A stretch of 64,000 nucleotides of DNA from Termitomyces sp. T153 (lineage: Eukaryota > Basidiomycota > Agaricomycetes > Agaricales > Lyophyllaceae). The notes below the pieces were generated by a model. It was not told the DNA's origin and ran no database searches. It saw only the letters and a list, made by a program, of their open reading frames with translations. Of this stretch, positions 55,797-64,000 are shown piece after piece. The first letter of the stretch is position 1. Every line of letters begins with the position of its first letter. Position numbers and translations under genes: made by a program. The stretch spans positions 62,001 to 126,000 of the forward strand of contig JACKQL020000020.1 in assembly GCA_018296165.2 (NCBI GenBank), read 5' to 3'.

Positions 55797-56662
55797 CTAT
55801 TCGATTGCAGGGTCATTCTCTGCGAAGTACTCATGACTATCAGCGTTATAGATAACTTCTGTCGCATTGCTGATAGCGAAACTCTTGCAAAACGGTTGAC
55901 TGTACACGTAGTCCACTGCCCCGCCATTTCTTGTGGAGTGGGAAGACTTCTGGACGAGACTTCCTGCCTGAAAGAGCTGTTGTAAAGGGCCAGTTTGTAT
56001 GAAGAGGAAGAGAAACCCACCATAGATTCCTTTCCTTTGACAGGTAAAGTTCAGAAAGTCGGACACAGGTAGATGACACCGAATTCATCTGGTATGACAT
56101 ATCCCCAGAGACCCTCTTTTGTACATGTACAGTCGTATTTGAATGATCAGAAGCCAGAAGCCGGGAGAGCTATTGATACGCCAAAAGTGATCCTTGACAA
56201 TGTTGTAGCGCAAACAGTCATAGGCACCGAACCAAGTAACATACCGAGGTGTTGAACCATTGTTGTTCTCGAGGTACCTTGAATCCAAATATGTCAAGTA
56301 CATTCTGAGTTAGCAAGGCACTATCTGGGCGTATAAACCTGCGACCTTGATAGCTTCCAACAAAGAATTCTGTTGTGGGGGCGAGCAATTGACGAAAGAA
56401 GGATAAGGATAGTGGACGTGATGGCCACTGGTATTACGCTGTCCTGCCCTTGTTTTGACTATGGTCGTCGGAATTTTCGAATGTTCACCATTTGTGTTAT
56501 GGTAAGCGGCCCTGATCAAAGCAAAGTGGTGAGTACCATAGAAAAGTCGGACCAACGGGCGATTCAACCAGTTACTTCGACCAACGGGCTAGGCATCGCC
56601 AAAACAGTGCTTGGCAATGGGCCGAAAGCTAATATAAATGCCAGTACAGAACCTTGAAGCAT
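55797..56662 (-). pseudogene. M35 (deuterolysin/peptidyl-Lys metallopeptidase-like) with a destroyed zinc site
   Basis: The frame starts at ATG 56662 with a signal-peptide-like MLQGSVLAFILAFGPLPSTV. Further pieces match M35 blocks in order: SFVNCSPPQQNSLLEAI, PRYVTWFGAYDCLRYNIVKDHF, FKYDCTCTKEGLWGYVIPDE followed by FGVIYLCPTF, and the terminal exon ending YNADSHEYFAENDPAIE. In M35 enzymes the zinc site is HExxH plus Asp in GTxxD. Here the site reads QKSSH (in AGSLVQKSSHSTRNGG) and the GTDD equivalent is GAVD. A TGA follows PTF and frame changes occur between blocks, some of them possibly introns. It would have been a secreted protease; as written it cannot bind zinc normally. Family recognition is from motifs. 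Confidence 0.75.
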
Positions 56663-57251
56663 GTCTTTGAGGAATGTGAAGCAGGATGTCTGGGGAGCGG
56701 CTGCTCGCATACGTGATGCTACTCAAGAGAAGTGCTACGGAACGAACGTAACTAGATGCTGGAGCCGAGGGCTTACATATATTTCATGGAACACGATCAT
56801 CTGCACTTGAATGCGCTTATATCCAGGTACGATCTCTTCCGGAACTTCCTGAATAATTGACCTGTCAGACAAGGTCCCACATTAGCCATTCTGAGCCCCA
56901 TGATCGAGGACCAAGTAATGAACAAAAGAATATGTCGAAATCAGAGAAGCAGTGCAATTTGCTTGCTCGCGCGGCAGAGACCCGAGTCCAAGCATCAAGT
57001 AGCATCATGCCAACAGTTATCTGTGCTTCATTCATTTCGGACATCATCGGCATAGGGTATTTTCTTAAGTAGATTGAATGAAAAGTCGAGATGGGGTAGG
57101 CCCATGCCCATTGGACTTTGGATTTCGGTGGTCGAAACGCTCTAGAAATCGTTAGTTGTCGTTTACCTTGTGTTGCGGCCATGAAGTGAGCACATTTAAC
57201 ACAACTGCAGCGAAAATCACAATTGTCAAGGCAAATGAACATACAATATTC
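56663..57251 (-). other. Short region with a possible membrane-protein fragment
   Basis: Near 57180-57235 the minus strand encodes a hydrophobic segment (TIVIFAAVVLNVLTSWPQHK) ending at a GT donor, which looks like the end of an exon of a membrane protein. No clear continuation was found. The rest also contains the upstream region of the M35 relic. Confidence 0.3.
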
Positions 57252-59560
57252 CTACTTGCTCCTTTTTGTAAACCGCAACGGAACATCTGCTACCCCAAGA
57301 GTCAGAACTAAGCGCGCATCCAGCACTCGCTTGCGCCACCCTTCCTTAGTTTCCCCGTCCTTCAAGATAGGTTCAACTTTCCAGTCGCGCAGCAGCACCG
57401 TAAGGAACGCGACAGCCTCAGTAGTGGCAAACTTGCGACCGATGCAGGTACGAGGCCCAATACTGAAGGCGGAGAAAGCTTCCGACTCGCTCGAGATATT
57501 GTACCATCGTGAAGGTTTGTATTCTTCTGGCTCGTCAAAGTAGCGAGGGTTGTATTCTTCAAGGGAGTCCAAAAAATACATTAGATGACACAACCAGATG
57601 ACTCACGGATGCCGATCATATCGACTATGATCTACGAAAGTTGAGATGAGCGTACAGCTACAACATATGGATATCAAAGATGAACACATACCTGTACGCC
57701 TTTGGAGACAGGGAAAGGGGTAGTACCCTCTTGGCCGGGAGGATTAGGAATCTGTAGGACGGTATCCTCTTCGGCTTCACGAATCAAGATAAATCCAGCA
57801 GCTGTCACATCCTTAGAAACCAGATTGTGAGAATCTAGATATATCACATACGGAACATTCGGAGAGCTTCATAGAAGACAGCAAGGACCTTATTGAGGCA
57901 GGCGTAATCTTCGTACACCTAGTATACGATATCAGTAATAGCATATTGCGTTCGAGACGAGAAGTCTCACAGGATCACAATCCCAACCGACGACAGAGAT
58001 GATCTGTTCAAAGACTTCTTCCTGAATGTCTTGATAAAGACTCAAGAAACCAAGAGTAGCAGCGAGAGTATGGGCGGTGGTCTCTGATTAAGGGAAATCC
58101 AAGTAAGCCTCCCGTAACAGAGGTGGGATCAAGAGGGCAAACGTACCATGTCCAGCGAAAAGCATGGCGTAAACGTTTCCAATCTGCGGCAAATTTGGTA
58201 TCCTGACAAAAACGTTCATAAGTAACACGCACTAATTCCTGATCATCTAGCTGAAGCTTGCTTGCTTCGTCTTCATTCGCCTTGACAAGCAAAGTAAATG
58301 CATCATTTCTGCCTTCCTTGTCCGACCCATGATCGGAAATGTCAGCCTTACGATCCGCCACTTGACTGCGCATGAATCCCATGAGTTGTTCATGTGCCTC
58401 GCGAACTTTTTTGAATCTGCAAAGGCGACGCTATATTAGAGATCCGCTAGAACTATTTACAATTGAATGAGGCTCACCTACGATAGGGCAATGAAAGTAG
58501 CCACTTTGGGGCAGCGACGGCAAGCATAGACGAATCAGCAACGATACGTAGAGCTCCCTGAATCGACATATTTCCGTCAGGTGCAGTGGGCGGCGCAGAC
58601 CAGTTGAAAGAGAAACCAAAGCCGCATTTTCCTATAATCAGAAGGGCCAACTATGTTGAGTGTTAAGCAAGGATGTAAGAACGATAAGTGATATGCACAC
58701 CTTAAATGTCAGCCTTTGTATAACAGGAACATCTATCGTGATTTTTGAACTCCAATTTTCAGCGGAGACCATCTCGCGGTACGTTATCAGAGTCTCTTCC
58801 CACACCATTTGGTAACTGCTTGGCTATAAGTAATTGATTGGCGAGGTTAACAGGTTGTTGAGCGTACAGTTGATTATTGAAAGCCGGTCCCATGATGCGA
58901 CGGTGCTTTCTCCACGTATCACCATCTGCTGCAATGAGATTCATGCCCCAAAGTCTGCATCAAAAGAGGTGAGAAAGATAGCGCCTGGAAGCAGGATGAC
59001 ATGACCGACAGTAATGCTTGGCTGGCACTTTGAGGTTTGATAAAATTGCTTTTGTGACCTCCCCCAACGACCTGGCGCGCCACATCCAGATTTGACGTGT
59101 AGATGCTAGGAATTCCGGAGATGAAAGGCACCATGGAAACATTTTCGTTCTGGTATTGCTTGTAGACTGAAGGGTCAAGCTGAGCTGATGAATTTGGACA
59201 GGCTCTGAGCGAGCGAGCAGCACATACAAGTCAGTCGCCAGATCCACGTGAATCGAAGACCGGGGTTCCACCAGGTTGTTGGGATAATTGCACCAGGGAG
59301 CGCCAAAGGGCGGAATGGAACACGCATTCCAGGTAAACCATTTACGGCCTAAATCAACCAACCGGATTAGAAGCAATTCTGATTGAAGTGGGCAATGAAC
59401 GCACTGATATACCATGAATCAACTTGAAGACTCGGGACACGACATATATCATGAATAATGCAGATCCCAAACCTACTTCATGGCCGAAGAATTGAAGTTT
59501 GTAACTATTCGAATGTGAGGAGAAAAAGAAGCGAGCTTGGTCGAGCAATCCAGCCGCCAT
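57252..59560 (-). CDS. Cytochrome P450 monooxygenase, multi-exon
   Basis: ATG at 59560 (MAAGLLDQARFFFSS) and stop at 57252. An N-terminal membrane anchor lies at about residues 29-47 (VGLGSALFMIYVVSRVFKL), followed by a Pro-rich hinge. Later exons carry SMVPFISGIPSIYTSNLDVA, the C-helix WRKHRRIMGPAFNN, the I-helix pieces MLFAGH and ETTAHTLAATLG on either side of an intron, the K-helix YEALRMFR (ExxR), the PERF-type YKPSRW, and the heme loop FSIGPRTCIGRKFA with the Cys ligand. Introns are about 50-65 bp; at least eight are needed. All hallmark residues are present and no disabling change was noticed. It would sit in the ER membrane and oxidise a small lipophilic substrate with a P450 reductase. 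Substrate and CYP family cannot be told. Confidence 0.85.
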
Positions 59561-60107
59561 AGCAGTTGTACTCCAGGCAAGCCGCCCTTGGGTATATGGA
59601 AGCTACGACCCGTAATCATTGCAAAGTCACGACGTCACGACTTCACTAATACTGGAATTGTCAGCGGGCCGAAAGAAGACATCTAATTAGGCTCACAGTC
59701 AACAAATAACGGCTTTTCGGCTTACTTATTACTGACCCTCCCAATCGGTCTAGATTGGTCATTTCGACTAGTACAATACAAATCAACCAAGACTAGTCGT
59801 TGCGATCATATATTCCAGAACATATATCTCAGAACAAACGGTAAATCAAGACAATTCATACTGACGTCGGGTCCCTAGTCCAGGTCTTCAAAAAACTTAA
59901 GTTCACTTGTCATTCTGGCTGACTTTGGATGCCTCCTAGTGCGTTCTCTTTCCCTGCTATCAGGCACTCTAAAGGGTTCTCAATCATGGGTGGCTGTTTT
60001 CAATCACATCTTCAAGAAACTACTGTTATCACCGTCACCACTACATATAAAAATAGAAATGACCTCTGTAACTCGATCTATTTCTATCGGTAGACCCTCC
60101 AGTTGGC
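59561..60107. other. Intergenic: P450 upstream region and hydrophobin downstream region
   Basis: About 550 bp without a supported gene. It contains the presumed P450 promoter. CpG content is host-like. Confidence 0.6.
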
Positions 60108-60665
60108 TTACAAGTTGATGTTTAAGGGGGAGCAACCAACAGTAATGAGGCCACTCTGTTACAAACCAATCGTCAGTGACTACGTCTTCCTAGAACCAAG
60201 TATACTCACAAAGGTGTTTCCAGTGCAGCAAGCAACTTGGGAGGTGCTGATCAGTATATTGGTTAGTTTATATCAACTCTGTATCACACTGAGATTTTAC
60301 CATTGTACGCTTTCAATGATGGGAATGCAACCTACTGCATAGATCGTCAGTTTTTATCCTATCACACCAAAATTCGTTACTCACAGCCAACGTCAGCAGC
60401 AATAGGTCCAAGGACAACACCGAGGAGCCCAGCCAACGTGCTGACCATAGGATCGGATGGCTGGTAGAAAAAAACGATAAGAGCTATTAATGCTTGAGTC
60501 ACCAAACTTGTAGCCAGTTCTCACCTCGACCAGACTGTCGCAGCACTGTTGAGTACCAGTATCGCAGTCACTAGTAGGTCCATCATTACGAACACTGACA
60601 CTAGCAGCAGAGGCGCATAAAGCGAAGACAAGGGACAAGCAGACAATGTTGACCCGCGCAAACAT
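60108..60665 (-). CDS. Class I hydrophobin, five exons
   Basis: ATG at 60665 (MFARVNIVCLSLVFALCASA, a secretory signal). Exons are 60665-60525, 60460-60385, 60334-60301, 60246-60210 and 60155-60108, with GT-AG introns of about 50-65 bp. The spliced product has eight cysteines after the signal peptide, spaced C-x6-CC-x32-C-x8-C-x5-CC-x12-C, within the class I hydrophobin pattern. Motifs include CCDSLVEPSDP, GLLGVVLGPIAADVGLGC, CTSQVACCTGNTF and the terminal VGCSPLNINL. Total about 112 aa, a usual length. Hydrophobins are secreted and assemble into an amphipathic film on hyphae and aerial structures. A TATA box lies 74 bp upstream. It appears fully intact. Confidence 0.92.
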
Positions 60666-60738
60666 CTTAGAAAGTTGAGTAGCTGAGGCTAAGTAGAACT
60701 GGGTGTTCAACTGAAAAATATGTGTCTCTCTTCAGACC

Positions 60739-60745
60739 TTTTATA
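60739..60745 (-). promoter_or_regulatory. TATA box of the hydrophobin gene
   Basis: The reverse strand reads TATAAAA, 74 bp before the start codon at 60665. The spacing suits a short 5' leader in a highly expressed secreted-protein gene. Confidence 0.6.
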
Positions 60746-61560
60746 CCATCGAGTTCAGGTCCGTTTCGCTCAGTCATTTGGCTCGATTTGGCTTGCTCTC
60801 GTCCGTCTTTTCTCCCGCTGTATGCTATGTATTCTTGGCATTAATGGCAGAGTGTGAGGATCTCGCGCAGATTTTTTTGGGCACTTCTTGACACTTCTCA
60901 AGATTCCTGATCTTGTGCCTCTTCATGTCTTAGGGTCTTCTTCGTTACTTGTACGATTTGTTAATGATCATGCGGACACGAAACTGATTTTGACTTATTG
61001 TCGTGAATGCCGATGTCTTCGCTTTCTTTGTACGGGAGAGATGCATGATATTCACCTCGAGTTTTACGTAGAACCAGCGTCCTGGATTTGTCGTATGTCA
61101 CGCCATAAAACCGATTTTTCCTCCGCTGTGTCAGGACCCGATTACTAGTTGGTATCTGTTGAGAATCACAAGTCCCGTACACATGCCAACTTGAGGATAA
61201 TTTCATATCTCCGTACCACCTTGCGTACGGTTCACTCAACACCACATAGGTCCGGCATAGCTTTCGGACGCTCCCCTTTTGAACTCATACAATCTCAGCT
61301 GCTGTCACATTTACCATCTACTCACGCCCGGTCGGGAGTTATAGTGTGCATAAATACACATACTCTGTCATAACATAAGAACAAATATATAGTCCATTTC
61401 GCCCATATCACTACGACCCTGCTTGTCATGATTAAGTTGTTGTATTCCAGAAATGCGTATTTCAATTGAGAAAATGATGCGTCGCGCTCTGAGGCAACTT
61501 TGCTCATGTTATGCTGATGCATTGATATTTTTGGGTTCTAACAACTGAATTCAGTTACGC
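60746..61560. other. Intergenic host DNA upstream of the hydrophobin
   Basis: Several small frames exist on both strands but none has recognisable content. The tandem pair GAATTCAGTTACGCTTATGTC (about 61548-61590) marks the edge of the following LINE fragment. Confidence 0.5.
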
Positions 61561-61584
61561 TTATGTCTGAATTCAGTTACGCTT

Positions 61585-62208
61585 ATGTCGGCATTGAGTT
61601 ACGCTTATGTCGGCAATGGTGGACACTCGATCGACCCAGATACGGTGCCTTTATACAATTTGTCTTACTTGACAGAGGTTGACCCCAAACGCATTGAGAC
61701 GGTTAACCTGATCAGGCATAGGCCAAATTACTCACTGTTCTTATCCACCCACATAGAACCTGACAAGGAATCTGCCCTGATGGTAGCCAATGAACGTTTC
61801 TGCTCTGCTCAAGTGTCTGTCCTCTGTGATGGTTCAGGCTTTGAGGACGGTGTTGGAGCGTCAGCTATTCTTCACACTGATATGAAGGAAACATCCTCCC
61901 TCATTACCACTTGGGCCCAGCAATGGGACACAGTTTATGAAGGGGATATAGTCAGCCTCCTCCTAGGTTTACATCTACTGACCCAGATGACATGTTCTCT
62001 TCCCCCCTAGGTGGTGGTAGGAAAAGACAGCCAGACCATGATTGAAGCATTGCTCAACCAATGCCCCCACCCAGCACACTACCTCCTTGACCAAGCCCAC
62101 TTCATCGTAGAACTCTTCCACATCAAGCAAGACCATAGGGCTGGCCAGAGGCATGCAGCATGTTGGAAAGGACTGGGTGATATATCACCTCCGTTTTTCT
62201 TTCACTGA
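61585..62208 (+). pseudogene. LINE C-terminal RNase H domain fragment
   Basis: The plus-strand frame contains VLCDGSGFEDGVGASAIL, the Asp-Gly-Ser start of the RNase H domain at the C-terminus of basidiomycete non-LTR retrotransposons, then VYEGDIVSLLLGLHLL (with the catalytic Glu equivalent in the YEGE-type motif changed to Asp), VVVGKDSQTMIEAL, HPAHYLLDQAHF and LFHIKQD. A TAG at 62008 interrupts it. Upstream RT is absent, so it is a 5'- and 3'-truncated relic, and it may belong to a different copy from the RT pieces at 2175-3940. Confidence 0.75.
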
Positions 62209-62640
62209 GGTTGTTAATTTGCAGCACTTGCAACCTATGCAGAGTGAAGGTGTAAAAGAAGTAAACTCCCCTACAAGAGCACAGCAGTTGTAAACCATGT
62301 CCCAATAGAGACAAGGTTGAGCAGCCACCATAGCAAACAGCCTCATATAGGCCATGTGTGCATGTGGTGTAGTCAGGGCAAGTGCCTGACCCAATACATA
62401 TCTGAAGACTAAGCGGCAGTCTATGCATAATAAAGCATTGATGGCCACACTTGTGAACCTGAGTGGCTATGGTGCAGAATATACTGTGCCCACACATTGA
62501 TGTTAAAGTGATGGCTGATCAGGACTTAAGTAAGTCCTGCTCCCCATGTGTTGTTATTTGTATGGCCAAGCATGGCTGATGAGCATGAAGGCAAGAGGAC
62601 CAACTGCCAATGGTGGCCCTGACCTTCCATGGCCATCACC
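62209..62640. other. Unassigned DNA between LINE fragment and inverted-repeat element
   Basis: Small frames on the minus strand (62123-62497) show no recognisable motif. Nothing else is supported. Confidence 0.45.
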
Positions 62641-62645
62641 ATGCC

Positions 62646-63205
62646 CATTGCAGAAGGTGTATTTTAAAATTTTAACGTTCTGATCATAATTTGTGGCAGT
62701 GAACTTTTCAGAAGTTTGGCTTCTTGCTCTGCAAATGAGTACATGCTCATTTGACTTAGAAAAATGTAACATTTCTGTTATGGTTTGCACAGCTTATGGT
62801 TCACACCTCATAAGTCAAAACTAGTCAATTGATCTTGTCTATGAAGTATGAAGTAAGGCACTGCCTTATGTAATTACAATATGAGTATTTAAAGGTAGCA
62901 TCATGTGATGCTACTTAATAATAATATAAATAAATTAATATTAAGGAGTAATTGCTTCTGAGGGGTAACAGGCACTCTATTACAATATCTCCTATTATTT
63001 GATGATGCCTTAGAACCCATTTTTAGATTCATTGCTGCCTTCAGATGCTTGAAGCCAGTAGCAAGACAATTACACCAAACACCAAAATCACACCAAACAC
63101 AGGCACAGGAACCCCTGCCTCACTGCCCTCAGTGCCATAGATGCTGTAATGGAGTGTCCATTACTCTTCCTTACTTATATGATTACAATATTATTATTAT
63201 TATTA

Positions 63206-63247
<42 letters not shown>

Positions 63248-63527
63248 CATTATCCAGTAGCATCACCTGACACTACCTATAAATACTTTTACTATAATTA
63301 TGTAAGGCAGCACCTAACTTCATACTTTGCAAACAGAATCACAATTGGTTTTGACTTACAAAGTGTGAATCATAAGCTGTGCAACTTGCAACAGAAACAT
63401 TACATTTTTAAGTCAAACAAGTGTTGACTTGTTTGCAAAAGCAGAAGCTAAACTTCCAGAAAGAAGTTCACTCCCACTAGTTATGATCAGAACATTAGAA
63501 ATTTTCATGTTCAGCTTCCTCAATAGG
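62646..63527. mobile_element. Foldback/MITE-like element with inverted-repeat arms of about 280 bp
   Basis: The left arm (about 62646-62940) is the reverse complement of the right arm (about 63250-63527) with moderate divergence. Shared landmarks, read inward on the right arm, are TTATGATCAGAAC, AAGTTCACT, TAAGTCAAA, CATAAGCTGTGCAA, GGTTTTGACTTA, GTAAGGCAG and GTAGCATCA. The loop of about 310 bp includes a TTA microsatellite. No transposase frame is present. Precise ends and any target duplication are unclear because similarity fades gradually. Confidence 0.7.
63189..63255 (+). repeat. (TTA)n microsatellite
   Basis: About 20 TTA units with one interruption. It produces a spurious Ile/Leu/Tyr-run frame. 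Located in the loop of the inverted-repeat element. Confidence 0.95.
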
Positions 63528-64000
63528 CACTGTTGTGACCATGAAAGGTCAGGTGTTTGGGCCTAGGTCTGAACTAGAGTTCAATGGAGCTCTGCAGAGT
63601 GCTCCACATGAACCATTAGATCTTGCCATGTCACATCATGGCATGTGAAGAGAGAGTGGTGTGATGCCAGGAGGGCTGCCAGCAGCTACTCTCATTCAAC
63701 CAACTGTAGGCAGTCAGGCAGGCATCACAGCTGAGGGCACTTGAGTGCCCTCTATCCAGTTGTACCCAAAGGTAGAGCTGGAAGACATAGTAGTAACAGC
63801 AAGCAAGGGAAAACTCCCCTTGTATGCACCCACAGCATTGTGAGTGGAAGGTCTTAGATCCTTCTCGGTAACATGTGAGAATGTCATGACTCCTCTTGGG
63901 TGGTTATGCCACTGAAGAGTAGTGATGAGGACCCTCACAGAGCATGCAGCCCTGTACAATCACAAGTTGGACCTGCTATGAGCACAAGGCTAGCAGGACT
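63528..64000. other. Unassigned right edge
   Basis: One minus-strand frame of 81 codons (63714-63959) with no recognisable content. No repeat boundary was found. Confidence 0.4.

Noticed and set aside
63149..63427. Frame with a long Tyr/Ile/Leu run
   Set aside because: Translation of the TTA microsatellite, not a protein.
1..64000. tRNA or rRNA genes
   Set aside because: Scanning by eye found no cloverleaf with conserved arms and no rRNA sequence. A covariance-model search would be needed to exclude a tRNA in the host part.

Overview
The window looks like genomic DNA of a filamentous basidiomycete (Agaricomycotina). The evidence is an eight-cysteine class I hydrophobin, a multi-exon cytochrome P450 and an M35 (deuterolysin-type) peptidase relic, all with short (about 50-65 bp) GT-AG introns, plus Ty3/gypsy, Helitron and LINE families typical of that group. 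The order or genus cannot be fixed from the sequence. No rRNA, tRNA or CRISPR array was recognised.

About 50 kb (roughly 0.2-53.5 kb) is a nest of transposable elements. I name three LTR families. F1 has LTRs of about 440 bp and a chromodomain integrase (chromovirus-like). F2 has LTRs of about 1.05-1.23 kb and a very decayed interior. F3 has LTRs of about 1.12 kb, a gag-PR-RT-RH-IN order and no chromodomain. The whole stretch 4029-49469 can be read as ONE minus-strand F1 element (F1-outer) that has been opened up. Its 3' LTR is at 4029-4468, its 5' LTR at 49055-49469, and they are flanked by GGATT/GGATG.

Left half: a second F1 copy (F1-B, plus strand, 5349-19623) sits in the F1-outer integrase gene with a perfect GATAG target duplication. 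A Helitron (5497-13413) sits in the 5' LTR of F1-B at an A|T site. A CpG-rich F2 solo LTR (11948-13176, duplication GTTGG) sits in the Helitron tail.

Right half: a truncated F3 copy (21143-25110, minus), an F2 element (from 25199), a solo F3 LTR (30426-31536), a nearly complete F3 element (F3-plus, to 46956) and an F2 solo LTR (47081-48152) interrupt the rest of F1-outer. A segment of about 3.3 kb, 33511-36834, is inverted. Undoing the inversion rejoins three broken items at once: the F2 element with two 1156-bp LTRs and TCCAC duplications, the F3-plus 5' LTR (874+247 bp against a 1122-bp 3' LTR), and the F1-outer protease gene around F3-plus.

The most interesting feature is in F3-plus. Between the integrase stop (43332) and the 3' LTR (45835), the antisense strand carries a five-exon reading frame (45786-43632). 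All four introns are GT-AG, 48-61 bp long and phase 0, and the frame encodes a Zn2Cys6-like six-cysteine cluster. Introns kept in a retrotransposon imply that the gene is transcribed antisense to the genomic RNA, probably from the 3' LTR.

From about 53.5 to 61.5 kb the sequence is ordinary CpG-containing host DNA: a Ser-rich unknown protein, an M35 peptidase relic whose HExxH has become QKSSH, a P450 and a hydrophobin, all on the minus strand. The right edge (61.5-64 kb) carries a LINE RNase H fragment and an element with inverted-repeat arms of about 280 bp. The left edge (0-4 kb) carries a MITE-like element, a DDE transposase relic and LINE reverse-transcriptase relics.
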